Positions 48,060-57,877 of a DNA stretch of 64,000 nucleotides are shown in pieces. Positions within the stretch are counted from its first letter, which is position 1. Every line of letters starts with the position of its first letter. The stretch covers positions 41,050 to 105,049 of the forward strand of contig LEKJ01000018.1 of NCBI GenBank assembly GCA_029852775.1. The letters are read 5' to 3'. A model generated the notes under the pieces. The model saw nothing but the letters and a program-made list of their open reading frames with translations. It was not told where the DNA came from and made no database searches. This DNA comes from Pasteurellaceae bacterium LFhippo2 (lineage in GTDB: Bacteria > Pseudomonadota > Gammaproteobacteria > Enterobacterales > Pasteurellaceae). Made by a program: the position numbers and the translations under genes.

Positions 48060-49070
48060 TTATTTATTACGTTCAAGCTGATCGCGAAGATTAGCGGGTA
48101 ATCCTTTGATTGTTAAAGTGTCACTTAGTTCATCCCAAATTAATCTTTGACCTAATAATTCTGCGTCAAAGCTAATGGTTACGCCTTTTCCAGAACCTGA
48201 ATATTTAGTTAACGTTTTAAGCGCATTACGAACAGGCGGAATTGATTCTTCCAGACCGTACTCTTTTTCTTGAGTGAAATCAGCAAAAGGCACTTCATTT
48301 AAAGTCGGTAATTCTGCAGAAAGCTCTGTTAATGCAATTTCTTCACCGCTATTGATTTGCCCTTTGCAGTAGTCAAATACCTGTTTTTTTACCGCTTGAG
48401 TCTGCTCTTTATTTAACTCGCCTTGTTCGCAGTAATCACTTACAGCTTGTAATAAAGTTTGATTTTGAAGTTGTGGATTGAAACCTTCTTCTGCACCTAA
48501 GAAATCCATAAAGAAATCAGCTACTTTACGTCCAACTCGTCCTTTAATAAAGGTTAAATAGCGGTTTGATTGAGCGTCAAGTTTGAGATCTGTTAAGTTA
48601 ATACGACAAGCAATATCGTATTGTGCAATTTCAAGATATTCCGTGCGTTTTACTTCTAGCTGTTCATCAACAAGCATAGAAGCACGGCTATCAATTAGAG
48701 CTAAGAATAGATATTCAGTCGCTAAAAAAGTGTAGCGACAAAGAATAAAGGTACCACCAGATACAAATGGATACTTCACAAGTTCCGTTGCTAGCATTTT
48801 CGCACAGCTGTGGCTGAATGGTAGAAAATCAGTTTCTTGCTCTAATAAGCGATTTAACTGCTGAGCAAACACCGATTCCGATTGGAAAATACCATAAGCT
48901 TTTGCTTTGCCTTGATAAGCTTGATGAAGTTGTAACATCATCTGATCAACTTCTGGGCTAATATTCAGTAGATTATCACGCAGAACGGTAGTTAATTCAG
49001 TAGCTTGATTTTCACCTTGTGGAGTGTGGTGCAGCTGGTGCAACACAATTTCAGATACATTTATGCTCAT
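48060..49070 (-). CDS. yejK: Nucleoid-associated protein YejK
   Basis: A 336-residue protein of the NdpA/YejK family found on the nucleoid in E. coli; its biochemical role is not settled. The family start is [58 protein letters not shown] and the C-terminal [20 protein letters not shown] match across the protein. An uptake-like sequence (GCAAGCGGT) sits just upstream. Confidence 0.93.
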   Translation of the reverse strand: MSINVSEIVLHQLHHTPQGENQATELTTVLRDNLLNISPEVDQMMLQLHQAYQGKAKAYGIFQSESVFAQQLNRLLEQETDFLPFSHSCAKMLATELVKYPFVSGGTFILCRYTFLATEYLFLALIDSRASMLVDEQLEVKRTEYLEIAQYDIACRINLTDLKLDAQSNRYLTFIKGRVGRKVADFFMDFLGAEEGFNPQLQNQTLLQAVSDYCEQGELNKEQTQAVKKQVFDYCKGQINSGEEIALTELSAELPTLNEVPFADFTQEKEYGLEESIPPVRNALKTLTKYSGSGKGVTISFDAELLGQRLIWDELSDTLTIKGLPANLRDQLERNK

Positions 49071-49201
49071 TGTTTTCCTTTTTTATTTGCAAGCGGTTTG
49101 ATTTTAAATATTTTTTGCAAATGCTAAAATCTTTTGCAAAAAATAATCGGAAGATTATACTCTAGCGAACGTTTTATTTTTACTACAAAAAGGAAATTTT
49201 T

Positions 49202-49591
49202 ATGACAAAAGTTATTCATACAGAAAAAGCTCCTGCAGCAATCGGTCCTTATGTTCAAGCCGTTGATTTAGGCAATATGGTTTTAACATCGGGTCAAATT
49301 CCGGTAAATCCTACAACAGGCGAAGTGCCAGCGGATATTACCGCTCAAGCTCGCCAGTCATTAGAAAATGTCAAAGCAATTATTGAACAAGCTGGTTTAA
49401 CCGTAGCTGATATTGTGAAAACAACGGTATTTGTGAAAGATTTAAATCAATTTGCTACAGTGAATGCAGAATATGAAAAATTTTTCAAAGAAAATAATCA
49501 CCCTAATTTTCCTGCACGTTCTTGCGTGGAAGTGGCTCGCTTACCAAAAGATGTAGGTATTGAAATCGAAGCAATTGCGGTAAGAAAATAA
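49202..49591 (+). CDS. ridA: 2-iminobutanoate/2-iminopropanoate deaminase
   Basis: A 129-residue RidA/YER057c/UK114 protein that hydrolyses reactive imines released by PLP enzymes. Typical motifs are KAPAAIGPYVQAV, TSGQIPVNPTTGEVP, FVKDLNQFATVN and the C-terminal PARSCVEVARLPKDVGIEIE with the conserved Arg. AAGGAAA lies upstream. The next gene begins two bases after its stop. Confidence 0.96.
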   Translation: MTKVIHTEKAPAAIGPYVQAVDLGNMVLTSGQIPVNPTTGEVPADITAQARQSLENVKAIIEQAGLTVADIVKTTVFVKDLNQFATVNAEYEKFFKENNHPNFPARSCVEVARLPKDVGIEIEAIAVRK

Positions 49592-49592
49592 G

Positions 49593-50330
49593 ATGAAATT
49601 CATTCAACCAACTTGGTCTGTACCAACCAATATTCACGCATTCACAACCACTCGTTCTGGCGGGGTAAGTAAAGCGCCTTTTGACAGTTTAAATCTAGGC
49701 GATCACGTTCAAGATGAGCCACAGGATGTGCAGGCTAATAGAGAACTTTTAAATCAGCAAGCAAATTTACCGCATTTCCCAATTTATCTTACTCAAACCC
49801 ATAGCACGCGAGTGATTCGTCTGCCTTATGAAGGAGATAATTTAGAAGCTGATGCGGTTTATACTAATCAGTCTAACCAAGTTTGTTTAGTGATGACAGC
49901 AGATTGTTTACCGGCAATTTTTTGTAGTAAAGACGGCAAAGAAGTCGCATCTGCTCACGCAGGTTGGAAAGGATTATGCGATGGCGTGTTAGAAGCAACG
50001 GTTGCTGAATTTGAATGTGAACCCAAAGATATTACTGTTTGGTTAGGTCCTGCGATTGGCCCAACAGCTTTTCAGGTGGGACAAGAAGTCATTGAGCAAT
50101 TCTGTGCTTTTGACCCGCAAGCGAAGGACGCTTTTGTTGCAGATGAAACAACAAGCGGTAAGTTTTTAGGAAATCTTTACCAAATTGCTCGCCAACGCTT
50201 AAATAAGCTAGGCATTACGGATATTTCAGGTGGAGATTTCTGTACTTATACAGATGCTGAAAATTTCTTCTCATATAGACGTGATAATAAAACGGGGCGA
50301 ATGGCAACTGTTGTTTGGCGTAGTGAGTAA
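49593..50330 (+). CDS. pgeF: PgeF/YfiH-family purine nucleoside phosphorylase-like protein
   Basis: A 245-residue protein once called polyphenol oxidase or laccase domain. In E. coli the gene product keeps peptidoglycan precursors correct, and related enzymes act on purine nucleosides. Zinc-site residues are visible: His in LTQTHSTRV, Cys and His in TADCLPAIF and SAHAGWKGL. LGPAIGPTAFQVG and the terminal FFSYRRDNKTGRMATVVW follow. It is coupled to ridA with a two-base gap and ends at a dyad. Confidence 0.9.
   Translation: MKFIQPTWSVPTNIHAFTTTRSGGVSKAPFDSLNLGDHVQDEPQDVQANRELLNQQANLPHFPIYLTQTHSTRVIRLPYEGDNLEADAVYTNQSNQVCLVMTADCLPAIFCSKDGKEVASAHAGWKGLCDGVLEATVAEFECEPKDITVWLGPAIGPTAFQVGQEVIEQFCAFDPQAKDAFVADETTSGKFLGNLYQIARQRLNKLGITDISGGDFCTYTDAENFFSYRRDNKTGRMATVVWRSE
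50151..50159 (+). repeat. DNA uptake signal core inside pgeF
   Basis: Exact ACAAGCGGT, followed by AAGTTTTTAGG, over codons for TSGK. Confidence 0.8.
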
Positions 50331-50331
50331 A

Positions 50332-50355
50332 ATTTTGTGAATGAGTTCACAAAAT
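50332..50355 (+). terminator. Inverted repeat just after pgeF
   Basis: ATTTTGTGAA-TGAG-TTCACAAAAT, a 10-pair perfect stem starting two bases after the stop. It lacks a following T-run. Confidence 0.55.
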
Positions 50356-50378
50356 AAACCTTAAGTGTTTGACAAGTA

Positions 50379-50410
50379 GACCATATTTTTAAAAAATGTG
50401 GTCTCTTTTT
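50379..50410 (+). promoter_or_regulatory. Leader hairpin with T-run before the thiosulfate transporter
   Basis: GACCATATTTTT pairs with AAAAATGTGGTC (one mismatch), then TCTTTTT. TTGACA lies ten bases before (50369-50374). It ends 25 bases before the transporter ATG and may be a pgeF terminator or an attenuator. Confidence 0.5.
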
Positions 50411-50435
50411 CATTACATTATACTAAGGTTTAGTT

Positions 50436-51470
50436 ATGTCGTGGTATTTCCTATCAGCCTTGCTAATCGGCGGATTACTTGGTTTTGTCTTCCAACGCTC
50501 TCGTTTCTGTTTAACCGGCGGATTTCGAGAAATGTATCTCTCTAAAAATAACCGAATGTTCTATGCTCTATTAATTGCAATTTGTGTGCAAAGTATAGGT
50601 GTAGTGACGTTAATGGAGTTAGGTTATATTGGTTCTCCTTACAAAGATTTTTCCATAGTTTCAACTATCATTGGCTCTATTATCTTTGGTGCAAGTATTA
50701 TTCTCGCTAGCGGTTGTGCGACTGGTACTTGGTATCACGCAGGAGAAGGGCTTATCAGTAGTTGGGTTGCACTGTTGATGTATATGATAAGTGCTGCTGC
50801 TATGCGATTCGGCTCATTAAATGAAGTTCAGAAATTCTTTTCACAATATGGCAAAGTTAATGAAAACTTAGCGGGAACATTAGGCATTTCAATTTGGTGG
50901 CTAGTCATTTTACTTGTGATAGTGACTATCTTCTGTACCTATAAATATCTCTCAAAACCGGTTATAAAAGTCGCTGGATTACCCCCACGTTATACGGGGA
51001 TTCGCCATTTCTTATTCGAAAAACGTTGGCACCCATTTTTTGCAGCGGTGTTAATTGGCGTATTTGCTTTTTTTGCTTGGGCTGTAAATGGCTTAGAAGG
51101 TAAAACCGCAGGACTTGGGATTACAGGCCCTTCTGCAAATATAATTTTATTTATTACAACCGGCGACGCAAAAAGCATTAACTGGGGAGTATTTTTAGTG
51201 CTTGGCATAATGCTTGGATCCTATATTGCAGCTAAAGGCAGTAAAGAATTTAAATGGCGAATGCCAGATCTCAAAACTTTCCGTAACAGTGTTATTGGTG
51301 GTTTTATGATGGGGGTTGGCGCGTCTTTGGCTGGTGGTTGTACTATCGGCAATGGTTTAACCGCGACAGCCGTTATGAGTAGTAAAGGCTGGTTATCACT
51401 CTTTTTCATTATGGTTGGAACTTGGATTATGAGTTATTTTGTCTATGTCAGACCAACAAAACAAGCGTAA
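50436..51470 (+). CDS. YeeE/YedE-family thiosulfate-type transporter (TsuA-like)
   Basis: A 344-residue inner-membrane protein with about nine to ten helices. It carries the family cysteine motifs RSRFCLTGGFREMY (Cys25), LASGCATGTWY (Cys94) and LAGGCTIGNGL (Cys302); in TsuA such cysteines pass thiosulfate through the membrane. Relatives called YedE or FdhT are linked to selenium or formate dehydrogenase, and selD is elsewhere in this window, so the substrate is not certain. It is paired with a TusA-like protein 14 bases downstream. Confidence 0.87.
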   Translation: MSWYFLSALLIGGLLGFVFQRSRFCLTGGFREMYLSKNNRMFYALLIAICVQSIGVVTLMELGYIGSPYKDFSIVSTIIGSIIFGASIILASGCATGTWYHAGEGLISSWVALLMYMISAAAMRFGSLNEVQKFFSQYGKVNENLAGTLGISIWWLVILLVIVTIFCTYKYLSKPVIKVAGLPPRYTGIRHFLFEKRWHPFFAAVLIGVFAFFAWAVNGLEGKTAGLGITGPSANIILFITTGDAKSINWGVFLVLGIMLGSYIAAKGSKEFKWRMPDLKTFRNSVIGGFMMGVGASLAGGCTIGNGLTATAVMSSKGWLSLFFIMVGTWIMSYFVYVRPTKQA

Positions 51471-51484
51471 CAAAGGAGATTATT

Positions 51485-51709
51485 ATGCGTTATACATTAG
51501 ATACTTTAGGTCAACTTTGCCCGATTCCATTAATGGAAGCGAAAAAGAAAATCGAAGAATTGAATATTGGCGATGAATTGCATATTCAATTTACCTGTGC
51601 AGAAGCTACCGAAAACTTACCTCGTTGGGCCGCTGAGAATAATTATCCTGTGACGCATTTCGCTCAAGTAGGCGATGCGGAATGGGAAATTGTGATCCAA
51701 AAAGCTTAA
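51485..51709 (+). CDS. TusA/YeeD-family sulfur carrier protein
   Basis: A 74-residue protein of the SirA/TusA fold. The active cysteine is in the CPxP motif (LGQLCPIPLMEAKKKIEEL, Cys13). In E. coli the YeeD partner of YeeE (TsuB) receives the imported sulfur. I start at the ATG at 51485, with AAAGGAG upstream; the longer frame overlaps the transporter gene. A double-hairpin repeat follows. Confidence 0.88.
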   Translation: MRYTLDTLGQLCPIPLMEAKKKIEELNIGDELHIQFTCAEATENLPRWAAENNYPVTHFAQVGDAEWEIVIQKA

Positions 51710-51732
51710 AGTTCCCTTAATTAATATTTCAT

Positions 51733-51797
51733 AGTCTCTCTCCCGATTTCGGAAGAGAGACTACAAAAATTATGCTACAGCAATTTTTGTAGAGAAG
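51733..51797. repeat. Double-hairpin repeat, copy B
   Basis: Hairpin 1 (51733-51762) pairs AGTCTCTCTCCC with GGAAGAGAGACT imperfectly. Hairpin 2 (51761-51792) pairs CTACAAAAATT with AATTTTTGTAG around ATGCTACAGC. The layout and trailing AGAGAAGG match copy A at 8370. Confidence 0.6.
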
Positions 51798-51800
51798 GAA

Positions 51801-51809
51801 ACAAGCGGT
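51801..51809 (+). repeat. DNA uptake signal core before yihI
   Basis: Exact ACAAGCGGT with the full flank TAAATTTCTCAAAAAATTTG. It abuts the double-hairpin repeat. Confidence 0.85.
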
Positions 51810-51925
51810 TAAATTTCTCAAAAAATTTGCAAATCTGATTTCTTCCTATCCCATCAATTAATTTCTCATTCTTTCCCTTTAGTGGTACAATCTCGCCTTA
51901 TTTTAGTTTAGAAAAAAGAGCTGAT

Positions 51926-52501
51926 ATGAGCCGTCAAAAGAAAAGTCGTCGTGTTACCGACATTATGCCTACAAGAAAGGCAGATAAACCATTCGAACAA
52001 CCGAAAGCAAGACCATCAAAAAATCGTAAACCCACTCGCTATGAATTAGATTTACAAGCGCGTGAAGAGAAGAAAAAACGTAAGCACAAAGGCTTACCTT
52101 CAGGAAATCGTGCAAACGAAGGTGTAGATCAGAAGAAATCTGCAGTGAAGGAAATTAAAGATCCACGTATTGGTAGCCGTAAAAAAGTACCATTGGTGGT
52201 GGAATTTGTAAATCGTCCTGATCAACCGATCAAACCAGTGATTCCTGCACAAGAAATTGCGAAACCACGTTTATCGCCAGAAGCAGAACTAGAGCAATTA
52301 GAGAATAATGAGATTCTAAATGAATTACTCGATGCGATTGAAGCGGGTAAAACACTTTCGCCAAAAGATCAGAAATTTGTGGATGAATGCTTAGATCGTG
52401 TTCACGAGTTGATGGAAGAACTTGGAATTGAAGATGAAGAAGATGATCCAGAAGCGTTATTACGTCAGTTCGAAACAATGGACATCAATAAATTTCGTTA
52501 A
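51926..52501 (+). CDS. yihI: Der GTPase-activating protein YihI
   Basis: A 191-residue protein. A very basic N-terminal half ([20 protein letters not shown], then [14 protein letters not shown]) is followed by an acidic helical C-terminal half ([35 protein letters not shown]). In E. coli YihI stimulates the GTPase Der and so modulates ribosome maturation. It is the first of a rightward run with the DUF2489 gene (3-base gap). Confidence 0.9.
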   Translation: MSRQKKSRRVTDIMPTRKADKPFEQPKARPSKNRKPTRYELDLQAREEKKKRKHKGLPSGNRANEGVDQKKSAVKEIKDPRIGSRKKVPLVVEFVNRPDQPIKPVIPAQEIAKPRLSPEAELEQLENNEILNELLDAIEAGKTLSPKDQKFVDECLDRVHELMEELGIEDEEDDPEALLRQFETMDINKFR

Positions 52502-52504
52502 TTT

Positions 52505-52960
52505 ATGATTATTCGTTTTTTCTTAATTATTTTAGCAGTGCTTATCGTGCTTTCAATGGCAGGATATGCACTCTCTTTATGGTTAAAACTTCGTAAGCAA
52601 AAGCAACAACTTGAGCAAGCAAAAAGTGAGCGTTTTCGTAATATCATCGATAGCATTGATGTTATTGCTCGCGCTATGCTTTCTGAGCAGTGTGGCTTTT
52701 CTGAAGGTGTATTACGCTTAAAGCCATTACTTGATGTGTTGGGTAAGAAATTATCAGTTTACCCTGCAATGTGGGAGCTTTATCAAGTTGTGGAGAATAT
52801 GCCAATTTTAGATGAGCGTAAAAATCTTAAACGCAATGAGCGTATGAAATTAGATTTAGAACGTGAATCCAAAGAAGTTGAACTTGAAGAACAAATTAAA
52901 ATTGAGTTAAAGCAGTTGATTGATGAAATGGCTCAATTTAAGCAAACATTAAAATTATAA
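52505..52960 (+). CDS. DUF2489-family membrane-anchored protein
   Basis: A 151-residue protein with one N-terminal membrane helix (FFLIILAVLIVLSMAGYALS) and a long charged cytoplasmic region that looks helical, including KLDLERESKEVELEEQIKIE. The function is unknown. The gene sits between yihI and hemN, a neighbourhood I know from other gamma-proteobacteria. The start follows the yihI stop by three bases, implying coupled translation. Confidence 0.8.
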   Translation: MIIRFFLIILAVLIVLSMAGYALSLWLKLRKQKQQLEQAKSERFRNIIDSIDVIARAMLSEQCGFSEGVLRLKPLLDVLGKKLSVYPAMWELYQVVENMPILDERKNLKRNERMKLDLERESKEVELEEQIKIELKQLIDEMAQFKQTLKL

Positions 52961-52989
52961 TTACCTTTAATGTGGTTTTAAACATATCT

Positions 52990-53014
52990 GTAGGTGCGTT
53001 TACACGCACCCTAC
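52990..53014. repeat. GTAGG hairpin, symmetrical, before hemN
   Basis: GTAGGTGCGTTTACACGCAC plus CCTAC: GTAGG at one foot and CCTAC at the other, so both strands read as a complete element. It has the same core as the ruvAB pair. Confidence 0.72.
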
Positions 53015-53054
53015 ATCCACATATTAAGCGAACAAAATTTGAAGTAGGTTATCA

Positions 53055-54422
53055 ATGTCAGAAATTATTTGGGATCTTAGTCTTATCCAAAAATATAACC
53101 AGTCAGGCCCTCGTTATACCTCTTACCCTACAGCGTTAGAGTTTAACGAGTCTTACAATGATGATGATTTTAAAGCTGCGGTAGCTCGTTACCCTAATAA
53201 GCCATTGTCACTTTATATCCATATCCCATTCTGTCACAAGCTTTGCTATTTCTGTGCTTGTAATAAAATTATCACGCGTCATCAGCACAAAGCAGATATC
53301 TATTTAGACTATTTAGAAAAAGAGATCAAATACCGTTCTGAGCTTTTCAAGGATCGTAAAGTAACCCAAATTCACTGGGGCGGCGGTACACCAACTTATT
53401 TAACTGAAGATCAATCTTTGCGTTTGATGGCGATGTTGCGCAAACATTTTAATGTACAAGATGACGCAGAAATTAGTATTGAGATGGATCCGCGTGAAAT
53501 TGAGCTAGATATGCTCGATCACCTAAGAAGTATTGGTTTTAACCGTATTAGTATGGGGATTCAAGACTTTAATAAAGACGTTCAAAAATTAGTAAACCGT
53601 GAGCAAAATGAAGAGTTTATCTTTGCGTTGATGAAGCGTGCGCGTGAGTTGGGCTTTGCTTCAACTAATATTGACTTAATCTATGGTTTACCACAGCAAA
53701 CAGTAGAGAGCTTTATGTTCACTTTAGAAAAAGTGATTGAGCTTAATCCTGATCGTATGAGTGTATTTAACTATGCGCATTTACCAAGCCGTTTTGCTGC
53801 ACAAGTTAAAATTAAAGATGATATGCTACCAGCACCAGAAACTAAGCTTGAGATTTTACAAAAAACGATTGAAACCTTAGGCAATGCGGGCTATAAATTT
53901 ATCGGAATGGACCATTTTGCGAAGCCAGATGATGAACTTGCAATTGCCCAAGCTAAAGGTGAATTACATCGTAATTTCCAAGGTTACACAACGCAAGAAG
54001 ACGCTGATTTGCTTGGTATGGGCGTATCTGCGATCAGCTTATTAGGTGATAGCTATGCACAAAACCATAAAGAATTGAAACAGTATTATGCTGAAGTGGA
54101 AATGCGTGGTATCGCATTACATAAAGGCTTAAGTATGACGAAAGATGACTGCTTACGTCGTGATGTGATTAAAGCATTGATCTGTAATTTTAAATTAGAT
54201 TATCAAACTGTCGAAAAAGAGTATCAGATCGACTTTTCAACCTATTTTGCGGAAGATTTACAGCTATTAGCACCATTAATTCAAGATGGATTAGTGGAAG
54301 TGAATGAGACCGGTTTGGTTGTTTCTCCACGTGGTCGTTTATTGATTCGTAATATCTGTATGTGTTTTGATATTTATTCAAGACAGCAAGCTAAGAGACA
54401 ACAATTTTCAAGAATTATTTAA
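53055..54422 (+). CDS. hemN: Oxygen-independent coproporphyrinogen III oxidase
   Basis: A 455-residue radical-SAM enzyme of haem synthesis, making protoporphyrinogen IX without oxygen. The iron-sulfur cluster ligands are Cys60, Cys64 and Cys67 in HIPFCHKLCYFCACNK, with the extra Cys69 typical of HemN. WGGGTPTYL binds SAM. The C-terminal HemN domain includes FQGYTTQEDADLLGMGVSAI. Length agrees with E. coli HemN (457). lptD begins 12 bases after the stop. Confidence 0.96.
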   Translation: MSEIIWDLSLIQKYNQSGPRYTSYPTALEFNESYNDDDFKAAVARYPNKPLSLYIHIPFCHKLCYFCACNKIITRHQHKADIYLDYLEKEIKYRSELFKDRKVTQIHWGGGTPTYLTEDQSLRLMAMLRKHFNVQDDAEISIEMDPREIELDMLDHLRSIGFNRISMGIQDFNKDVQKLVNREQNEEFIFALMKRARELGFASTNIDLIYGLPQQTVESFMFTLEKVIELNPDRMSVFNYAHLPSRFAAQVKIKDDMLPAPETKLEILQKTIETLGNAGYKFIGMDHFAKPDDELAIAQAKGELHRNFQGYTTQEDADLLGMGVSAISLLGDSYAQNHKELKQYYAEVEMRGIALHKGLSMTKDDCLRRDVIKALICNFKLDYQTVEKEYQIDFSTYFAEDLQLLAPLIQDGLVEVNETGLVVSPRGRLLIRNICMCFDIYSRQQAKRQQFSRII

Positions 54423-54434
54423 TGGGGCTGTTTT

Positions 54435-56768
54435 ATGAAAAAATACCATTATAGTGCAATTTCTTTAGCGATTATGACCGCTTGTTATAGCTCTAATGCT
54501 ATGGCGGATCTACGCGCGCAATGTCTAGCGGGCGTACCACAATTTCAAGGTGAAGTTGTAGAAGGTGAGCAGACTCAGTTACCTGTTTATATTGAAGCGG
54601 ATGGTGCAGTTATTAATTATCCAACAGACGCGACTTATACTGGTGATGTGAGTGTTAAACAAGGTAATCGTTCGATTGTTGCTGATGAAGTATATGTAGA
54701 AGGTAACCATAATGAAGCGCGTAATGTTCATTTACGCGGTAACTTTAATTATCAAGATAACCTTATTCAAACAACTGGGCAAAATGCAACTTTAGATTTA
54801 ACGACTAATGACGCACAATTAGGTAATGCAAATTATCAATTAGTAGGGCGTCAGGGACGCGGTACAGCTGAAGAAGTTGTTAATGGTACTGATAAACGAA
54901 TGATGAAAAATGCGAGTTTTACATCTTGTTTGCCTGACGATAATTCGTGGGAAATTGAAGCGAATGAAATGATTCATCACGTTAAAGATGAATATGCTGA
55001 AATGTGGCACGCTCGTTTTAAAGTAATGGGCGTTCCAGTATTTTATTCGCCATATTTACAATTCCCAATTGGTGATCGTCGTCGTACTGGTTTATTGATT
55101 CCAAGCGCTGGACACTCAAGCCGTGATGGTTATTTTTATTCACAGCCATTTTATTGGAATATTGCACCAAATTTGGACGCAACTGTAACACCAACTTACT
55201 ATACCAAGCGTGGTTGGCAAATTAGTCCCGAATTCCGTTATTTAACGACATTAGGTGAAGGAAAAGTCGCGGGCGAACATATGAGCAATGACCGATTAGC
55301 CGGCGACTATAAAGGTAAATCACGCAATCTATTTTATTGGCAGCACAACGCAAGTTTTGCTAATGATTGGCGCTTATCGATTGACTATACTCGTGTAAGT
55401 GATCCACGTTATTTTTCGGATTTCGATTCAGATTATGGTAATAGCACTGATGGTTATGCAACTCAAAACTTTAAGTTAGGCTACTATCAGCCAAATTATA
55501 ATATTTCGATTTCTGGTAAGAAATTCCAAACTTTCGATGATTCTGGAACTAAGCCTTACCGTGTATTCCCGAAAATTGATTTTAATTACTATAAGAACGA
55601 TTTAGTACCTTATGGTGATTTCTCATTCTTTGCTCAATCAGCTTATTTTGCAAATGATAGTAAGGATATGCCGACAGCTTGGCGTTTCCACGCTGAGCCT
55701 GCGTTAAATTTTCCAGTGGCTAACCGTTTTGGTAGTATGAATTTGGAAACTAAGCTTTATGCGACTCATTATAAACAGCAAAAAGGTAAAGCTGATAATG
55801 CTGAAGAAGTGAAAAGCAGTGTAAGTCGTGTTCTGCCACAAGTGAAATTAGATTTCAAAACAACTCTTGAAGCAGATAAACAACTATTTAATGGCTTTAC
55901 GCAAGTTTTAGAGCCCCGAGCTCAATACTTATATCGTCCTTATAAAAATCAAGGTGATATCGGTTCCAAACGTGGTTCTGGCTTAGGTCTAGGCTATGAT
56001 TCTGCATTATTACAACAAGATTATTATTCTCTGTTTAATGATCGTCGTTATAGTGGATTAGATCGTATTGCTTCAGCAAATCAAATTACATTAGGTGGAA
56101 CAACCCGCTTCTTTAATGATAAAACTGGTGCGGAAGTATTTAACTTCAGTCTTGGACAAATTTATTACTTAAGTCCATCAAAGATTGATGGTAATTCGGC
56201 AAATAGTACGGCAAATCGTTCATCGTCTTGGTCGTTAGAATCTAACTGGAAATTCCATCCAAAATGGAATTGGCACGGAAGCTATCAATATGATACACGT
56301 TTAAGTGAGACGTCATTAGCGAATATGGCTTTGCAATATAAGCCAAAAGATAATCACTTGATTCAGTTAAACTACCGTTATGCGAGTAAAAACTATATTG
56401 ACCAAAATTTAAGTTCTAACCTTTATGGGCAAGATATTAAACAAATTGGTGCTGTAGTTGGATGGGAAGTTACTGACAATGTGTCTATGATGGTAAGTCA
56501 TTACCACGACTTAGCATTGAAAAAGCCAGTTGAAAGTCAATTAGGTATTACTTACAACACGTGCTGTTGGTCTGTGAATCTATATACAGCCCGTCGTTTA
56601 ACAAATCTTCCAACGGGTAAAACTTACAAAGATCTTCGTGATGTATATTATGACAATCGTTTTGGGGTGAATTTTGAGCTTCGTTTCGGTAATAACTACA
56701 GTAGCGGCGTATCAAAAATGTTAAAACGTGGCAATATTCCATACACGGAAGCATTTAATATCAACTAA
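54435..56768 (+). CDS. lptD: LPS-assembly protein LptD
   Basis: A 777-residue outer-membrane beta-barrel that, with LptE, places lipopolysaccharide on the cell surface. A signal peptide ends ...SSNAMA|D, then the N-terminal OstA domain and a C-terminal barrel. The cysteines used for the assembly disulfides are at 30 (RAQCLAG), 165 (TSCLPDD) and the adjacent pair 710-711 ([10 protein letters not shown]), matching the E. coli pattern. The usual downstream partner surA is not here; lptD follows hemN instead and ends in a terminator. Confidence 0.95.
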   Translation: MKKYHYSAISLAIMTACYSSNAMADLRAQCLAGVPQFQGEVVEGEQTQLPVYIEADGAVINYPTDATYTGDVSVKQGNRSIVADEVYVEGNHNEARNVHLRGNFNYQDNLIQTTGQNATLDLTTNDAQLGNANYQLVGRQGRGTAEEVVNGTDKRMMKNASFTSCLPDDNSWEIEANEMIHHVKDEYAEMWHARFKVMGVPVFYSPYLQFPIGDRRRTGLLIPSAGHSSRDGYFYSQPFYWNIAPNLDATVTPTYYTKRGWQISPEFRYLTTLGEGKVAGEHMSNDRLAGDYKGKSRNLFYWQHNASFANDWRLSIDYTRVSDPRYFSDFDSDYGNSTDGYATQNFKLGYYQPNYNISISGKKFQTFDDSGTKPYRVFPKIDFNYYKNDLVPYGDFSFFAQSAYFANDSKDMPTAWRFHAEPALNFPVANRFGSMNLETKLYATHYKQQKGKADNAEEVKSSVSRVLPQVKLDFKTTLEADKQLFNGFTQVLEPRAQYLYRPYKNQGDIGSKRGSGLGLGYDSALLQQDYYSLFNDRRYSGLDRIASANQITLGGTTRFFNDKTGAEVFNFSLGQIYYLSPSKIDGNSANSTANRSSSWSLESNWKFHPKWNWHGSYQYDTRLSETSLANMALQYKPKDNHLIQLNYRYASKNYIDQNLSSNLYGQDIKQIGAVVGWEVTDNVSMMVSHYHDLALKKPVESQLGITYNTCCWSVNLYTARRLTNLPTGKTYKDLRDVYYDNRFGVNFELRFGNNYSSGVSKMLKRGNIPYTEAFNIN
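54477..54485 (-). repeat. DNA uptake signal core in the lptD signal-peptide codons
   Basis: Exact ACCGCTTGT over codons for the TACYS segment. Confidence 0.8.
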
Positions 56769-56772
56769 TAAG

Positions 56773-56797
56773 AAAAGTGGGCATTGCCCACTTTTTT
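56773..56797. terminator. Terminator between lptD and the AEC transporter
   Basis: AAAAGTGGGC-ATT-GCCCACTTTTTT. A strong stem between convergent genes. Confidence 0.9.
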
Positions 56798-56802
56798 ATT
56801 GT

Positions 56803-57783
56803 CTAAATCCAACCTAACTGTCTTAAAATTAATAATCCTAAACTTGAAGTGAACATTGAGCCTAGCGTTGTGATTGCAATGATATTGGCGGTTGCGGTGT
56901 AATCTCCCCCAAAGTTTCTAACCATTGAATAGCCAGCTGCTGCAACGGGTGTAGCTGCCATTAGGAAAATAATACCAAGAGACATTGGTTCAAGATGTAG
57001 TACAAATTTCCCAAGAATAATCATAAAAAGCGGAGCGAAAATTAAGCGTCCTAAACTTGTCCATATAACGACTGAATTAACCGCGGCCTGATTCTTATCA
57101 TTACTATTAACTTGTGCGAGTTGGCGGAAATTAAGACTAGCTCCGGCACAAATTAGGGCTAAAGGTAAAGCAATGTGAGCCAAATAATCACCTGTACGTA
57201 ATAATGGTTCTGGTATAACAAATCCCGTTTTACTCACTATGACTCCTAAGATAATTGCTGATATCAGCGGGTTTTTCGCAAGCCCTTTGAAAATCTTAAT
57301 AAAGCTAGGTTTACCATCACCAAGGGAGTTCGTTAATGTTATTACTGCAAGAATATTGAAGAGTAATGTGATACAAGCTGTGTAGACCGCCCCAGGTGCA
57401 GTTGCAATTGAGCCATATGCATTGATACATAATGCCAAGCCAAGAATACCAGTATTTCCCCTAAACATCCCCTGAACAAAAATACCACGATAACGGCGGT
57501 CTGAAATACAACGGAAAGCGATCCATTCACTCACTAAATAGATAATGAGAGTCCCTGATATGCCAGCTCCGACTAGCCAAATTTGACTACTATAATCGGC
57601 AGGATGTTTGACAATATTGAGAAATAGGAAAGCAGGAAGGGAGATATTAAAAACTAATTTTGAAGCGACTTCACAGAAATGTTCATCGATGGCTTTGCGA
57701 TGACGTAATACGATTCCGATAACTAACATTAACATTGTCGGTAGTGTGACGCTTAAACTAAACAGTAATGAATCTAAAAACAT
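56803..57783 (-). CDS. AEC-family transporter
   Basis: A 326-residue membrane protein of the auxin-efflux-carrier superfamily, with two five-helix halves. Family patterns seen are LVFNISLPAFLFLNIV, FVQGMFRGNTGILGLALC with the conserved Asn, and ICAGASLNF, LIFAPLFMIILG. Bacterial members carry malate, malonate or other organic acids; the substrate here is unknown. I start at the ATG at 57783 with AAGGAAA upstream, not the TTG six codons earlier. Confidence 0.85.
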   Translation of the reverse strand: MFLDSLLFSLSVTLPTMLMLVIGIVLRHRKAIDEHFCEVASKLVFNISLPAFLFLNIVKHPADYSSQIWLVGAGISGTLIIYLVSEWIAFRCISDRRYRGIFVQGMFRGNTGILGLALCINAYGSIATAPGAVYTACITLLFNILAVITLTNSLGDGKPSFIKIFKGLAKNPLISAIILGVIVSKTGFVIPEPLLRTGDYLAHIALPLALICAGASLNFRQLAQVNSNDKNQAAVNSVVIWTSLGRLIFAPLFMIILGKFVLHLEPMSLGIIFLMAATPVAAAGYSMVRNFGGDYTATANIIAITTLGSMFTSSLGLLILRQLGWI

Positions 57784-57811
57784 TGTGCTTTCCTTAGACA
57801 ATAAGAGAGAA

Positions 57812-57820
57812 ACAAGCGGT
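57812..57820 (+). repeat. DNA uptake signal core between the AEC gene and argE
   Basis: Exact ACAAGCGGT with the flank CAGAATCTCTCTGAATTTTG. Confidence 0.85.
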
Positions 57821-57877
57821 CAGAATCTCTCTGAATTTTGCAAAATTCTGATGGATAGAATCTCCATCAGAATACAG

